A DNA stretch of 64,000 bases from Eonycteris spelaea (GCA_003508835.1 PUFA01000082.1:1054001-1118000); one strand, 5' to 3'. Counted from the first letter of the stretch, positions 22,241 through 34,590 are shown. The notes: generated by a model not told the origin, from the sequence alone. Program-made: numbers and translations.

Positions 22241-23754
22241 CCCGTTAGGTCTGGTGAGGCTGCACCTTTTCTCTTGTCGGCCGACCGCGGGGACGCCTGG
22301 ACACGATGAACACGGCTGTGTGGGGGAGGTTGACTGAAGGAACGAATGATGCGCAGGGACCCCGGACGCCCCCAGCACCCACAGTGCTTGCTCTAGGTCT
22401 CGGCAGAAACTTTCCAAACTCCAAGGCCAGGAGGTTCCGAGTTAGTGCTTCTCTGTGACGCCCAAGGCCACTTTCCTGCAGCAGCGCCTCCTGGGCCCTG
22501 GTGGCGGTGGGGGCGGGGGCCCCCCAGGGCACGGGTCTCAGTTCTGGGGAAGCGGGGTTCCCTGCTTGAGGAAACCCGCAGCAGCCGACTGTCCCCTGGG
22601 GATGTCGGCGAGCGCAAGGGAGGAGGAAACAGGCAGCAGTAACAATAGTTCCGTGCAGAGTGGACCAGCAGCACCCATGGGTGTCTCTGGGCCATGTCCC
22701 GGCAGAGAGCGGATGTTCTCGGGTGCCTGGGGACAGAGGAGAAGGGTCACCGATGCGCACTGTGCGGTCTAACCCAAGGCAGGCCCTTCTCACCTTGAAA
22801 GAGGTTTTCCTGACTATGTCACGATTAAACCGATTTGTGTTTGGTTGAAAGTATCTGTGTCGAATCAGCCTCTCCGCAGGTTGCTCGTGTCTGAGACACG
22901 AAGCCTTTGGTTCAACTTCGTGAACATTACCAGCGTCCGGGAGGTTTTGTGTGTGTCGCTCTTCGTCCCTTCTCGTTCCCGAAGACCCCCTTTCTCCTGC
23001 TAGCCTCGGACCCAGCCCCGACCCAAGGAAGGAGAAGGCGAAGCTGCCAGGAGCCCGAGACTCTGACTCTCCAGAGTGCTTGCTGGGAAGTGGGGGGCTG
23101 TGCCCCGGGGATGGCGTGTGGCCCTGCACCTCAGGCCACCTTCTCAGCTGTCCCCCTGGGTTTCATTTGGATCTCTCACTGTGGCATGGGGCCACCAGGG
23201 TGTCGTGGTCTCTTCCTGTAATATGTAAATGTCCACCTTCAGATGGAAACCTGTAAGGGTGGCAGGGGAGCTGCCTGCAGTTGAATTCCCATGAGAAACG
23301 GTGTGCAGACGAGACTGGAGAGCGGGGAGAACTGGGGTTTTGCATTCTTCAGTATATGATGCTCCATACCCCCAAATACGGCAGTCTGATGAGGACAATG
23401 TGAGGCGACCTGCAGAGGGTGAGGGCTCCGCTTGACGGTTTGATCCAACATGGAAGATGCATCTTTTTTATCGACGACTGACTGTGAAAAGGAACTGGCA
23501 GACTTTAATATTCTGGCAATTCCCCCCCTTTTCCAGTTCAGTGTTTTTCTGCCTTTATTTTTAATCATGTAGTCTTCCACTGCAAAAATTAGTCGTATTC
23601 AATTTAAAAAATTTAGAAACCACCAAAAAGCACGCACATCATCACCCTCACGATGAAGTGATATTTTAGGGCATCTTCCCCCAACTCTGAATGTAAATGT
23701 GTGTTTGAAACAAAAATGGGATTATCTCACCTCCCTTTGTAGTCGGGTGTGTTT
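22241..23754. other. Unassigned intronic sequence with a long minus-strand open frame
   Basis: A 294-codon minus frame is open at 22245-23129. Its product is rich in Pro, Arg, Ser and Gly, shows no domain or hydrophobic pattern I recognise, and has no visible promoter or splice context. Treated as chance openness in GC-rich DNA. Confidence 0.35.
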
Positions 23755-24330
23755 TTAGTTCATTTGACAAATATTTGTTGACGGCTGACCGTGTGTTGGA
23801 CCCAATCCTAGGCACCGGGTTACATCTGTGATCAAGCAGACAAAAGTCCTCATCGCTTTGAGCTTTTTTTCTAGTGGGAGAGCCAGACAGGAAAGAAGTG
23901 AGCATGTCCCCTGCCGCGCGGGAAGATGAAATGAGGGGAAGGGAAGCCTGGCAGGGGACCGGGGTGCAGCGGGGCTGGTGGCAGGAGAGCTGAGATCGTA
24001 CCTGTGAGTGTGGTCAGAGCAGGCTCTACTGAGAACGAGGGGTGTGAGCGAAGGCGTGGAGGGGGTGGGGGAGCCTCGTGGCTCTCCGCAGGAAGCGAGT
24101 CCCCGGCAGAGGACACGGCGGAGGCAGAGGCCCCGAGGACAGGCACGCAGAGTGGGCAAGAGGGCGGAGTAGAAGATGAGGGAAGAAGGTAACGGGCCAC
24201 GTGGCTCGGTGGCCTCCAAGAGGACATGGGCGTTGTTTCAAGCAGGGGAGTGACATGCTCTGACAGGCTTTCACAGCGTGTCTTGTGGGTGGGCCAGCCA
24301 GCAGGGACAGGAGCGGAAGCGAGGAGAGGC
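23755..24330 (-). mobile_element. L2 LINE relic, minus strand
   Basis: The complement of L2 runs from 'gacaaatatttgttgacggc' through 'atcctaggcaccgggttaca', 'tttttctagtgggagagcca' and on to 'caagcaggggagtgacatgc'. ORF2 is shattered. Confidence 0.75.
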
Positions 24331-27300
24331 ATCCCCCAGGTCAACCCTGGGCGGAAAACCCCTCAGACCTGGTCACCGCGGAGTCAAAAAGCGACTCAGA
24401 AAAGTCAGACTCTGCGTGTGAAGCTGTGTCAGGTCGCCTCTGCCCATTTTATTTCACTCACGTTTTTGAAATAGCGGCACGATAGGGTTTTTAAATGGTG
24501 TCTAAATAAATCTAAAAATAGCTCTTTGAATAAGTACTTTAAAAATTCCAAGCGAACAGAGAACGTTGTCTCGTTTGGCACGTGTTCCCTTCCCGGGGCC
24601 TCTGAATTTGGGCACCTTAGATGGGATGAAGTGTAGACTTAGGAGCAGAGCGAAAGCCCTGCTAAGGCTGCCCTGTGTGGAGCTGCCGAAAGGCGAGCCC
24701 ACGCCCTTTCAGATGCACACCTTAGGGTCCTCAGGTCTGGGGCCAGAGCGAATCCCTCTTCTGGATGACGGCCACCCCGGCACGCACGCCCAGCAGGCCC
24801 CGAGGCGGGGAACTCTGCACAGGGACCGCTCTTGTCCTGCCAGGTTCTTATGGGTTCAGCAAGAAAAGCAAGAGATGGGTCACTATGGCCAGTTAGTTCG
24901 CTGGCCATACACCACCTGAAAATGCCACGATCGCTTGAGCCAGGGCGCTAATGGAAAGTCTGGCATGCACGGTCGTCGGGTCTGAGCAGTCACATTAGGT
25001 TATTAAAGAGCCAGTTTTAGGGCAGAGAAATACCACTTTCCCCTGTGGTTCACACACACTAGCCAGAAACCTTTGGCTTCCTGGAATTTTAAATCGAACT
25101 CAACGTCACTTGGCAAAAACTTTGAAACATCAGTTTTCCCTAACAATCCCTTGTACATTCTCAATAGTAGATGGAGGTGATTCAAAGCCTGTATTTTTAA
25201 ACTACAGATTCCCAGGTTCTGTGTTTGGGAATGGAACTGGACCAATCCAGGTGGTCTGGGGACCCTGAGTTAACCATAACGACACGGACTTTGTCACATG
25301 GGAGCTCTGCGGGCTTCAGGCCAGGCCGTGCTGTGTTTGGAGACATCCCTGGGGTAGGCACCCCTGGGGGCCGCAGAGAGAAACTAGACTCCTTAGGAGT
25401 GTCCTCTGGGATGGGGGCGGGGCCTTCTCCTGCCTTCTTCCCTCAGTGAGCCTAAAAGCCGCAGCTATCATAACCAAGTCGAAGGAGACTTGGTGTCACA
25501 ATGAGCCTGTGGGCTTTCGACCATGCGCGAGTCGCCCTTGCTGTCTGCAGATCTGTGCGTGGAGTTCCGCTCTCGCCCGTCCCTTCTCTCCGCTCTTGAG
25601 ATGTTTCTTCCAGTTTTCTTCTTGTTATATTTTCCCCCTTTGGACCCTGGGTCTATTTATTTAAGCTCCCTTCTTCAATATAGATTCATCGTTATGTGTA
25701 GTTAGTAAGGAGGGGCTTTGCAAACACTGGGTGCTGCCATGGCGTATCGAATAGGGGCTGGCTCTCTTGGAAGTTTTATGAAATCGTCTATTTGGTTTTT
25801 TTCCTATTCTAGAGTTGAGAGTGGATGTTATTTCTGAATCCATTTCTTCCTCCATTTGTCTCCGAGTAATGTGCTTATCTTTGCCCTGTCGTGGTATATT
25901 TTTAAGTATGTAATTAAGGAACAAATCATAAAACTAATGGTGTTTATGCCCCGGCCTAGAAATGAAAAATGCATTTATTTTACAGTGACTCATATGAAAA
26001 GGAAATGATCATTTTTATTACCACCCTTACAACCTCCAGTCTTCACAAAGCTCCTCTGTTATTATTTCAGACACGTGAGTCATTGGCTCGAGTATTTCAA
26101 TTTACGATCATTTGCCTTAACTATTTATTATGGAAATACATTGCAATCAGGACTCCGAAATTTAAAATAGTAGGTTAACTCTGTGATTTCTGAAACTGAA
26201 AACCTCGTTGCGTGCAGCAAGGCCATTTCCCCTTCCTATACAAACTTTAACTGCGTGCTCATTTAGATGCATAAAGAATAGTGTTCTCGAGCTTAAGCTC
26301 TCATATGTACAGGATAGAACAAAAATAGCAAACATAGGCCAAGTGCATGCTTTTGGGTTCTTATTCTTTTGTGTGTATAGCCATTTGCAGGCAGAATACT
26401 AACAGATGACTGGAATTGTTTTGATACGGGAAAAGAGTCTCCACTTTTTGTTCCAAAGGTCCACTTGGTTTTAAAGTCTCTACTCTAACAATCTTGTTAA
26501 TACTCTTCTGTTCTGTTTCGTTTTTGTGTTTAAGTAAAGCTAATCTTCCCCCAAAGCACGTCCTGCAGAAAAACAGAGAGATCTAGCTGTCTGATAATGA
26601 AATCCAGGTTTCCTATCTGAAATGTTTAAGAAATTTAGTCCCAGGATTTTTGGCCAAGGAATCAGTTTTATGTCAAGTTACAACACGTGGAAGCCATGTT
26701 CTCTAAAAAACGAATGCGGAATTGACGACAGTATTGATTCTGGGATGTCGGTGCTGCTCGATGATAAAAATAGTTTTGTCAGAGTTAATGGCAAAACGCA
26801 CCGATTGCACGGTCTCAGACAGTAGAGCACCCAGAAAATGTTCTGCCCTTCACGTCTAAACATCAAAAGACAAATAATTATTTTTTCTGAAGATTTGAGA
26901 AGATTGCTATTTGAACTGGAAAAAAAAAAAACAACCCAAAAAACCAAAATCCAAAAAAACCTTTTAATGTTTGGCAATGCTACCTTTTCTACCGATTCCC
27001 TGAAAAGGCCTTCTTCGCCCCTGATGCACCCTGAGCTGGCAGTTCGGATGGGCGTTGGGTCATCAGGGCGACGGTCAGATGGGTCACACTGACGCGTGTG
27101 GCCGGAGGGAGCGCGTCGGAAAGGCTTTTCATCATGCTCACGTTCGTTTCGTCTGGTGCGGAGATGGCTCATTTCTCCCACGTGATGAAAACAACGCTCT
27201 TAGGGTCTTACTGTTTCCCTCCTGGCACTTTCCCACTGAGCTTCCTGACGCGTGAGATGCCCTCAGCGCGTTTTCCGCACGGCCCGGGGCTGGATGTAGG

Positions 27301-28154
27301 TCACGGTGCCTCAGGCAGGAAGAGGACTCCATTGGTGTTTATAGCTCTGGCAGCTGCATCCTCATCTTGTACCGAATCCAGACCCTCGGGGAAGGAGGCT
27401 TCCTCGTCGCAGATGGCACTCAGATGAAGAACCCGTGCGCGCTGCTCAGAAAATGCGAAGGAGCCATTTTCCAGTGTGTCTGAGCTCGGGCTGGGAAGTG
27501 TCCTCACTTCCCAAAGCGCCTCGGCTACTGGGGCCTGCGGGTCGTTGTGGGTTGGCTGAGCTTCCCCACTGGTCTCGCCTCCTTCCCCAGGGCTAGCGAT
27601 GGGTGGTGGGCGGGCTCTGCTGACTGCCTCGTCCTTACCGGAGGGACCGCAGGCCTTCTCTGCTGTTTCTGGGCAACAGCTCGAAGGTGTCTCTGGAGCA
27701 CTGATCTCGTGTTTGCTGGAAGGGGGGTGGGGGAGGAGGAGGGAGGGCGTGAATTCTGCTGCTTTTATAAAGATTTCAAAGAGAAACTAACATGGTGCTT
27801 TGTCACAGGGAGGCTGGTAGGATGGGACTGTCACAGGGCACCTTATATTGTACAAAGTGCCACCAACAGAAGGTGCGTCATCTGCTGGGGCTTCAGAGCG
27901 TGCAGGGGTTAGAGGTTCTAGTCGGTGCTGACGGAACGAGTTTGACTTGTACACTCAACTCCGAACTGAGGAGGATCCATTCCTCTGGCTGTGGAAGGCT
28001 CCTGCACAAGGCAGGTCCTTAGCACCTGTTTGGAGGGACGTAGAAGCTCAGATGACAGAGAAGCGAGTTCTCGATACAGGGCATGTTGTTGGTGTTGAGA
28101 GTGTAGCCGAAGTGACTTTCCCCCTCTTTTCTGTGCTGCAGTAAAATTCAGTCA
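24331..28154. other. Long mostly unique intronic stretch
   Basis: No named repeat recognised over nearly 4 kb. There is a 9-bp inverted repeat at 24884-24909 and a G-rich run at 27721-27747. Composition shifts from AT-rich (25600-26980) to GC-rich (27000-27750). Confidence 0.4.
24884..24909. other. 9-bp perfect inverted repeat
   Basis: TATGGCCAG and CTGGCCATA are separated by 8 nt (ttagttcg). Confidence 0.85.
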
Positions 28155-28800
28155 GTGGGCCCCATTCATTCAGTCACTCGGCAAGTGTTTATCGAGTGCT
28201 TCCCATGAGTGACGCACTGTGCTCGTGCTGGGAAAGACGTGAAGACAGGTGGCACCCAGCCTCGCCCTGCGGGACTCGCCTTTCAGTGAGGTGCCTCAGG
28301 CGTGTCCACGGGTAGCCACGGGTACCACAGGAAGGAGCAAACAAAAATACGACCGCGGTTCGGAGAAAGAAGCCATCACTTCTGCTCAGGGGTGAGCCAA
28401 GTGCAACTTTCTGCAAAGTCTTTATAGGGATTTGAAAGTTGGGGAGTCTTTAACGAGCTGAGTGAGACGGGGCATGAGGCTGGGTGAGCGGGGCCTGTTC
28501 GGGAAGGCCCGGAGGTCGGGGCAGCTGTCCTCACAGGTGTGGAAAGGCGAGAGGGACGGAGGGCGAGAAGGAGAGACTGGAACCTGTAGGTGGAATGGGG
28601 TGTGGACGCCGAACAAGGAGCCTGACCTTACTTTGGCCCGAGAAGGGGCGTCGTGGCAGGCGTCTGAGCAGAGTCTGTGTCACAGAGCGGGCAGTATGGT
28701 GAGGGCAGATCGAAAGGGAGCCCGTGGCAGGCAGAGGGCTGAGATGGCTCCTCCAGCTGTCCCCCAGGCCACAGATGTCCAGAGCTGAGGGGTTCAGTAC
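28155..28800 (-). mobile_element. Probable L2 LINE relic, minus strand
   Basis: 'cattcattcagtcactcggc', 'aagtgtttatcgagtgcttc' and 'gggcctgttcgggaaggccc' follow the complement of L2. Very diverged over its right half, so the right boundary is uncertain. Confidence 0.55.
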
Positions 28801-30875
28801 AGCCCTCCGTGAGGTTCCCGAGAGGATGGGAGTGGGGGTTGGTGAGGGGGAAGGAGGAGCCCCAGGCCGGACGGAGGAAGGCGGCCTGCTCTCTACGTAA
28901 GAAGCGGGAAGGAGGGGGCGGTGCCCCATGGGCAGTGCACTTAGCTTCCCTCGGGGGCTTCTGAGGAACGCAGACACGAGGGAGCCAGATTTAAAACAAC
29001 TGGTAGACCCAGAGTGACAGCTATGTGTGACAGTGCTATTCAGATGAGGGCTCTCCGGCCCCTCCTCTCCCTGCCCCAGCTAGCCACGAAGGCTAGACAC
29101 TGCGCGTGGCTGCCTGGGCGACTGGGTGGCCGGGAAGTGAAGGAGGTTTGACGCAAAATCAGGTCAGAAGTTTCCTCCTCGAGTGGGATCCTTACACTTC
29201 TAGTTCCTGAATGAGACGGCTTGCTCCCTAAAGTGACCGAAGGCCGTCCTCTTGCCTTCAGCGCATGACGGGGAAAGTCCTGGGACCCACGGGAGTTCTC
29301 GCACAGCGGCAGGATCACTTTTAAAAGGGACGAGAAAGTTGTATTTCAGGTTCACGCCTGATTGATTCTTCCACGTGGGCCAATCGGTCACACGGTTAGA
29401 AAAGCCCCAAGCAGTCATGAGCATTCCCTTGCCAACTGGACTCTTCCTCTCCCCTTTTCCTGGACAGAGCCAAACAGATTAATAGACACTCAAGTGTGCA
29501 TAATTAAACCACAACGTGTTGTCTCCGTGATGACAATGTATCAGGGGACAGAGAACTGAGGTTAAAGACACTGATCTCTTCTTTTGAAGGACAGCGGAGG
29601 CTCTCGTGGAAGGTGGAGGCGGTGGGGAGTCCTCCAGAACCGTCACCCTAAAGGTCACAGCCCCCCATGCAGTGCCCCTGGGACCACCAGAAATCGTTCA
29701 GGACGTGGCTTACTCCTTAAGTGCATCTTGCTCTAAGGGGGTGAAGTTTACAGCTTGGAACAGGCAGACTCTGAAGCCACCCCAGTTACCTGTCAGACCC
29801 GAAAGGGAAAAACGAAGACACTGAAGCCAAAGACCTACTAAACCGCCTGCACACAGGAGGGTTCTAACAGCACCGCAGTGTCGATCTTTGGAGGAGCCAC
29901 ACGGAGCTAACAAATCCCAGCTCACAGCACCCCGGGTGGGACCGCGTCCTCTCTGGCTGGTCTGTCACAGTGTCCGGCTGTTCCTCCTGCTGCCGCTGAG
30001 CAGCTGCACCACGTTGTTCCAAGAGGGAAAACACCGGTCTGGCCTATCCTTCCCATCCTTCAAGTAGGCATTCTTCTGTTGAGTTCTGAATTTAAATTCT
30101 AGAAAATTCTTTTCTACACAGTCGATCATTTTCCTAACCATTAGAAAAAGCCCTTAGAGCAGATTCTTTTAGACTAAGAAAATACTTTAGGACTAATATG
30201 TATGAATTGAAATCTCTTGGTTCCAGGGTCATTTTTATGCTTCGGCGTGGACTGTGTGGATTTCTGGTTGCGATACACGAGCACATTTCCAAGGCTTAAC
30301 ACAGGGTAAGGTTGCTCTTTATGTGACAAGAGTAACAAAGATAATGTCATTTCTATGACATGAATGCTTTTAATGATCTTCCAGAGTTCGAGTTTCTCGA
30401 TATTAACTCAGCGTTGATATCGCCGTCAGATTTATTTAATCGATAGGCTTGCAGCAATTGACCTTTGACACCAGCTCTTCATAGAAGCTCCCGGTCACCA
30501 TCGGCCATCCGAACTTGCCCGTTAAACAAAACAGACCCCCCTGGAATGTCTGTGGCCCCGGCAGGCACTGTGTCACAGAGGTGGGGGACAGCCCCGTTTG
30601 GGACTCTGAGTTCCGTGCAGTACACATGCGGTTTTGATCGTCACTTTATGTTAAATCTCTAAAGGGAAGATGGTCATTCCCTGGCCAGACTTTTATTTTC
30701 TACATGTCTCCAGTTGAAACGCAAGTTCTGCACCAGATCACGTGAGCGGGTGGCCCCTGAGTGGGGCCGTTATTTAAAATCTTCTCTCCCAGTGTCAGGA
30801 CTGGGGGGTCTCCATTGCGGAAAAACATTCCCTCTATAAATCCAGGAGCTTCATAGGTGATGTTTGCCAGCTGAC
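28801..30875. other. Unassigned intronic sequence
   Basis: GC-rich to about 29100, AT-richer after 30040. No recognised element. Confidence 0.4.
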
Positions 30876-31131
30876 GGTCCCCGGTTTCTTTTATTTTTTT
30901 TCAATTTAAATTTATTTATTTTTTATGGTGACATTGGGTCATGAAATCCAGTAAGTTTCAGCTGTACATTTTAACAGTAAGGCATATATATATATATTTA
31001 TACTGTGTGTTCACCTCCCATAGTTAGATTTCTTTCTGTCACCACATATTCGACCCCCTTCACCCCATCTATCTCCCCCTCCCCGTCCCCTCTGGTAACC
31101 ACTAGTCTATTGTCCAGGTCCCCAGTTTCTT
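30876..31131 (-). mobile_element. L1 3' UTR insertion with 15-bp target-site duplications
   Basis: The inserted segment (30891-31116) begins on this strand with a T-rich tail, then 'ggtgacattgggtcatgaaa' and 'ccctctggtaaccactagtc', an L1 3' UTR in reverse. It carries no ORF2, so it is extremely 5'-truncated. Flanks GGTCCCCGGTTTCTT (30876-30890) and GGTCCCCAGTTTCTT (31117-31131) match at 14 of 15 bases and mark target-primed insertion. Confidence 0.88.
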
Positions 31132-33055
31132 AAATGTTTGCTTACTTAACCTGAAGCTTTTCAGCACCTGAAATCACACAATCAGATTTTTTAGAAAAAC
31201 TGAAAGTCCACTGAATTATATTTGCCTTTCAACACTCAAGGAAAAGCAATGACTCTTTCTTACACAGAGCAAAATGAGATTTTAAAAAGTCCTTTTCACA
31301 GTTTAAGTGAATACTTTCACAAGAGGGGATTTCTTGAGTTGGACACACTTATGTTCCTGTGGCTCACAGCGAGTTCTTTATATCTTCTTGCTCGCTGCCA
31401 GATTTGCTCTCCTGTGAGAATCTCTGAGGACGTCGAAAGGCTCTTAAGTGTCTGGGAGTCTGATTGGGGTCCCATTGATGCAAGAATGACAATGGGTTTT
31501 TTTTTTATGGTTTCCCATGAAGCCTGTGAAAAGAAGTCATAACTGGCAGTCTAGCCAAAGCGTGACACAGCGTTGTTTTTTGTCGATTGTTTTGTTCAGT
31601 TTCTGCAGGGGCGTTGGTGTGGGAGAGATGAAAGAGATGTCAGAAATGTCATGTATTTTTTTGTCTCTCTAAATAAGACGATTTTTTGGAGACCACCTGC
31701 TGGCGGGAAATCTTGCCCGTCATGTCTGGGGTCCCTTTTCCACCTTCTTCGAGTTGTTGTGAAGTGTCTGGGTCCCTGCAGAGCAGGGGATTAGGGACAG
31801 GGCTTTGGTCTTCCCTTCACAGGGACAGTCTGTATGTCCACGTCGCTATGCCTCTTGAGGACCCGGCGCTCTAACCCGCTTATTTCTGGTCTCAGCAAAG
31901 GGGATCCTGGCCTGTGGTCCTCGAGGCCGCGACTCTTGCCGATATCCTCTCGCCATCCCATAAGGGACCTCGTCACCTCTGCTGCACGCGCCGCACAGGC
32001 CTGGGGTGCTGGTCCCCACCACCGCCAGGACCGAGCCCCGGCTCACCTTGCCTCGGGCAGAGCTGTGCAATCCTTTCTGCTCTTGTGTTGCCTTTCGTAT
32101 CTGGAAGGGTGTCCCCTGAGGAGGCGGGCCCTCTAGGAGGTGCTTGCTCCTCTAGATGTTGGAATGCTGTGACTCCGTGTTGTGTTCCTTGACGCCCGCG
32201 GTGTTCCTGAGCATGGTGACAACAGATCCCATCCTTCGCTCAGCTCCAGGCATTGAGCTCCTTCTCCCTCCGCCTCTCGGCACATTTGCGGCATCAAGGG
32301 GCAGTGACAGTGGGCCAGGCCGCGGTGCCTCACGCTGCCCTGGCGCCTGGACCCCCAGAGCCTGCCGGAAATAAACTTGAGTCCGTCCCAAGGGTGTCCC
32401 TCCCTGACTCGCCACGATCCTGGCTGCGTGTCGGCTCATGGGACTGAAGGACAGGAAGGGGCTTCGTCGGATGAGGTGGGCCATGGTCACCAATGGCAGC
32501 TCAGAGGCCTTCTGGAAGAGCGTGATATCGTCATCTTCCAGCCACTGAGAAACTGGTCCGCAAGTTTATGACCATAGCTCGTTAACCCTTTTGGACAGAT
32601 TAGCTCCAAAATGTTGATAATGAATGGTTTCTTGCTTTTCGAGGGTGAATTTGCAGTTCTCGGCATTGCGTGCGCTAAGTCGTTGGACCCGGGACGGGAG
32701 GCTGGGTCTGATGAAGACAGTTCTAAGCTGGTGTCGTCTTATGTGACGCAGTTTCAGGGGAGGGTGCGAGGGCCGTGCAGATTCGTGAGCTGTGTCTGCA
32801 GTGCGAGGGGTACCAGGTCTGCACGCCTTTCCGTGATGGCATGGGCGGGGTTTTTTCTGTCCTCTGCCAGCACCTTTCCTGGGTGGCGGTGTGGCCGCAG
32901 ACGGCCTGGGTGGCTGTGGCTGGAGGGTTAAATGGTCCACGAGAGAGAATCCCCAAGTGTACCTGCTTAGCATAGATGAATGTTTAATGGATATCAATGT
33001 TGCTTCTCCAAAGAAGTTTTCGGCATCTTGGAAGATGTAGAGTGCTTACCGGTGA
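31132..33055. other. Unassigned intron before the exon
   Basis: Unique sequence. Open frames near 31834-32192 are shadows of GC-rich DNA. No exon recognised. Confidence 0.4.
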
Positions 33056-33116
33056 TTACTGACATTATCTTTCTTTTCTTTTTTCCCTCTTCCTCCCCTT
33101 CCCAACCTGTTGGCAG
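33056..33116 (+). promoter_or_regulatory. ZDHHC14: 3' splice site of the ZDHHC14 exon: branch-point candidate, polypyrimidine tract and AG
   Basis: A long pyrimidine-rich run (about 33068-33108) leads to ttggcag, with the acceptor AG at 33115-33116. The best branch-point match upstream is TACTGAC at 33057-33063, putting the branch adenosine at 33062, about 54 nt before the AG. No other AG lies between them, which fits a scanning spliceosome using a rather distant branch point. The branch point is inferred from motif and AG exclusion only. Confidence 0.85.
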
Positions 33117-33277
33117 CTGCCCGTACCTAGCGGTGAAAATCACCCCTGCCATCCCCGTGGTCGGTGGCATTCTGTTCTTCTTTGTGATGGGGACCCTGCT
33201 CCGCACCAGCTTCAGCGACCCTGGAGTCCTGCCTCGAGCCACACCTGATGAAGCCGCCGACCTGGAACGGCAAATAG
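33117..33277 (+). CDS. ZDHHC14: ZDHHC14 internal coding exon (palmitoyltransferase, TM2 and DPG segment)
   Basis: This 161-bp exon encodes 53 complete residues, from CPYLAVKITP to EAADLERQI, with one base of a split codon at each end. The leading c completes an Asp codon begun in the previous exon; the trailing g starts the next Asp, so both flanking introns are phase 1 or 2. ZDHHC14 is a DHHC-family protein S-acyltransferase of Golgi/endomembranes that moves palmitate to substrate cysteines through a Cys-rich DHHC domain, encoded downstream and outside this window. Visible here are the end of the first lumenal loop, the second transmembrane helix (about residues 9-29, GILFFFVMGTLL core), then the cytosolic TSFSDPGVLPRA stretch with the family's DPG motif. 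The text matches remembered human ZDHHC14 except V-V-G-G where human has A-V-A-G. ZDHHC9 and ZDHHC18 differ at many more positions. No stop, frameshift or missing splice signal, so the gene looks intact here. Confidence 0.93.
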
Positions 33278-33283
33278 GTAACC
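33278..33283 (+). promoter_or_regulatory. ZDHHC14: 5' splice site after the ZDHHC14 exon
   Basis: The exon ends caaatag and the intron begins gtaacc, a canonical GT donor with an acceptable +3/+4 AA. Splicing here leaves one base (g) of the next Asp codon, matching the expected residue after ERQI in ZDHHC14. Confidence 0.88.
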
Positions 33284-34384
33284 CTGAAGGCCTGCCCTTA
33301 GCCCCCGGTCCCTTCCCACCTGCGCTCAGCCACAGCATGGCAGGACAGGCTGCGCCGTCCGTGCAGGACGGGCAGGGCACTGGACAGTGACGAGTGACGG
33401 GGGAAGGAGTCCCCCGAGCGGCTGGAGGACCTGAGTGGGGATTTAATGTGGCCACAGTAAGGCTGAAGGGCCGGCGGGCCAGAGGTGAGGTGACCTGGTG
33501 CTGCCATCAGCCAAGGTGCCTCTGCTGAGCTCTGTTTTCTGATGTCTCCACAAACCCCGGTGTCCGAGTCTGGAGGGACCTCTGTACTTGTCGGTGGCTG
33601 CTCTCTGTCCCCTTTGGCAATCACAGTAGCCTGACACTGGTGTCCATAATAATACAAACCTGGGAAAGTTCCGTCTTCCACCGCCGTCTGGTTTATCCAG
33701 GCTAGGGTCCAGAATCTCCTTTACTGCGGCATCATAACAAAGATGTATAGTTGTGATAGGTATTGAGACAAAGAGCTTCATTTTTCCTTAGATATTGAAC
33801 TCGTAGGCTAAAAAGCCTACTACAATCCATTTTAAAGATGTTAAACAAATCCTAGCCCTGGCCCCACAAACTTTCCAAGTCCTTTTCTGTAGTTAAACGG
33901 AGAGCTTGGTGTTGCTGGTAGAAGTTTGCCCTTGTGCGTGTGGAACTCTTCTGTAGTGCACTGATGATTTGACCGGCGTGACGGAGGGGCCGTGATGACT
34001 CGGTGTGGATGGAGGTTTGGGCGTGAGAAGTCATTTAACATAGATGGTTCTGACCGTGTTCCTCCAGCCCCCTGGGCTTCCCTTCTCCGTCTCACTCAGC
34101 CTAAAGACCCCCGTTTCCACAGTATAAAGAGATTCAAGTGTGGGTCTTTCTAGAGAGATCATCTGGTCTACCATCCCCAAGCTCTGACTCATGCTTGTAT
34201 CCTTCTCTGAGCATCTGCCTCGTCCTTCACCCCCGTCTTGTGGGAAGGTGGGGATGTATGGTGAGTAGTCTCCTGGGCTGCAGCCTTCTTGTGTCCTGAG
34301 GTAGAGAACAAGGGGAAGGAGGATCAGCAGTGTCTTTCTTAGTCGTTACATCTTGGGTCTTCAAGACAGGGCCCTAATACATAA
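33284..34384. other. Unassigned intron after the exon
   Basis: No repeat named. A 7-bp stem with an AAAA loop (gtaggct/agcctac) sits at 33803-33820. Confidence 0.4.
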
Positions 34385-34590
34385 TTTAAAGCCTTACATT
34401 TGTAGCACATTAATAATTGGTAAAGCATAGCATTGAACTGGATCACTTCCAAACAAGTGCACGAGGAGGGCTTTATCATTACACCCATCTTACCAGTAAG
34501 CAAACTTAGCCCCAAAGAGGTTAAACGGGAGAAAGGGGCAGAGCCAGAGCCTCGAACTCACGTCCCCTGGGTCCCAGCCCTGTTCCTTCC
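34385..34590 (-). mobile_element. MIR SINE relic, minus strand
   Basis: 'cttacatttgtagcacatta', 'acacccatcttaccagtaag', 'ccccaaagaggttaaacggg' and 'cagagccagagcctcgaact' follow the complement of MIR through its core and 5' part. Confidence 0.75.

Larger units (their letters stand above)
1..33116 (+). other. ZDHHC14: ZDHHC14 intron upstream of the exon (intron 1 by analogy), 3' part
   Basis: Everything left of the acceptor at 33116 is read as intron because no conserved coding frame flanked by splice sites could be recognised in it. Its 5' end lies outside the window, so it exceeds 33 kb, in keeping with the very long first intron known for this gene. The number 'intron 1' rests on human gene structure recalled from memory. 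Content is ancient repeats, microsatellites, one minisatellite and unique sequence, itemised separately. Confidence 0.85.

Noticed and set aside
22245..23129. 294-codon minus-strand open frame
   Set aside because: No domain, signal or hydrophobic pattern recognised, composition tracks GC-rich DNA, several overlapping frames are also open, and the left end overlaps L2-like text. Taken as chance. A cross-species codon-conservation test would decide.
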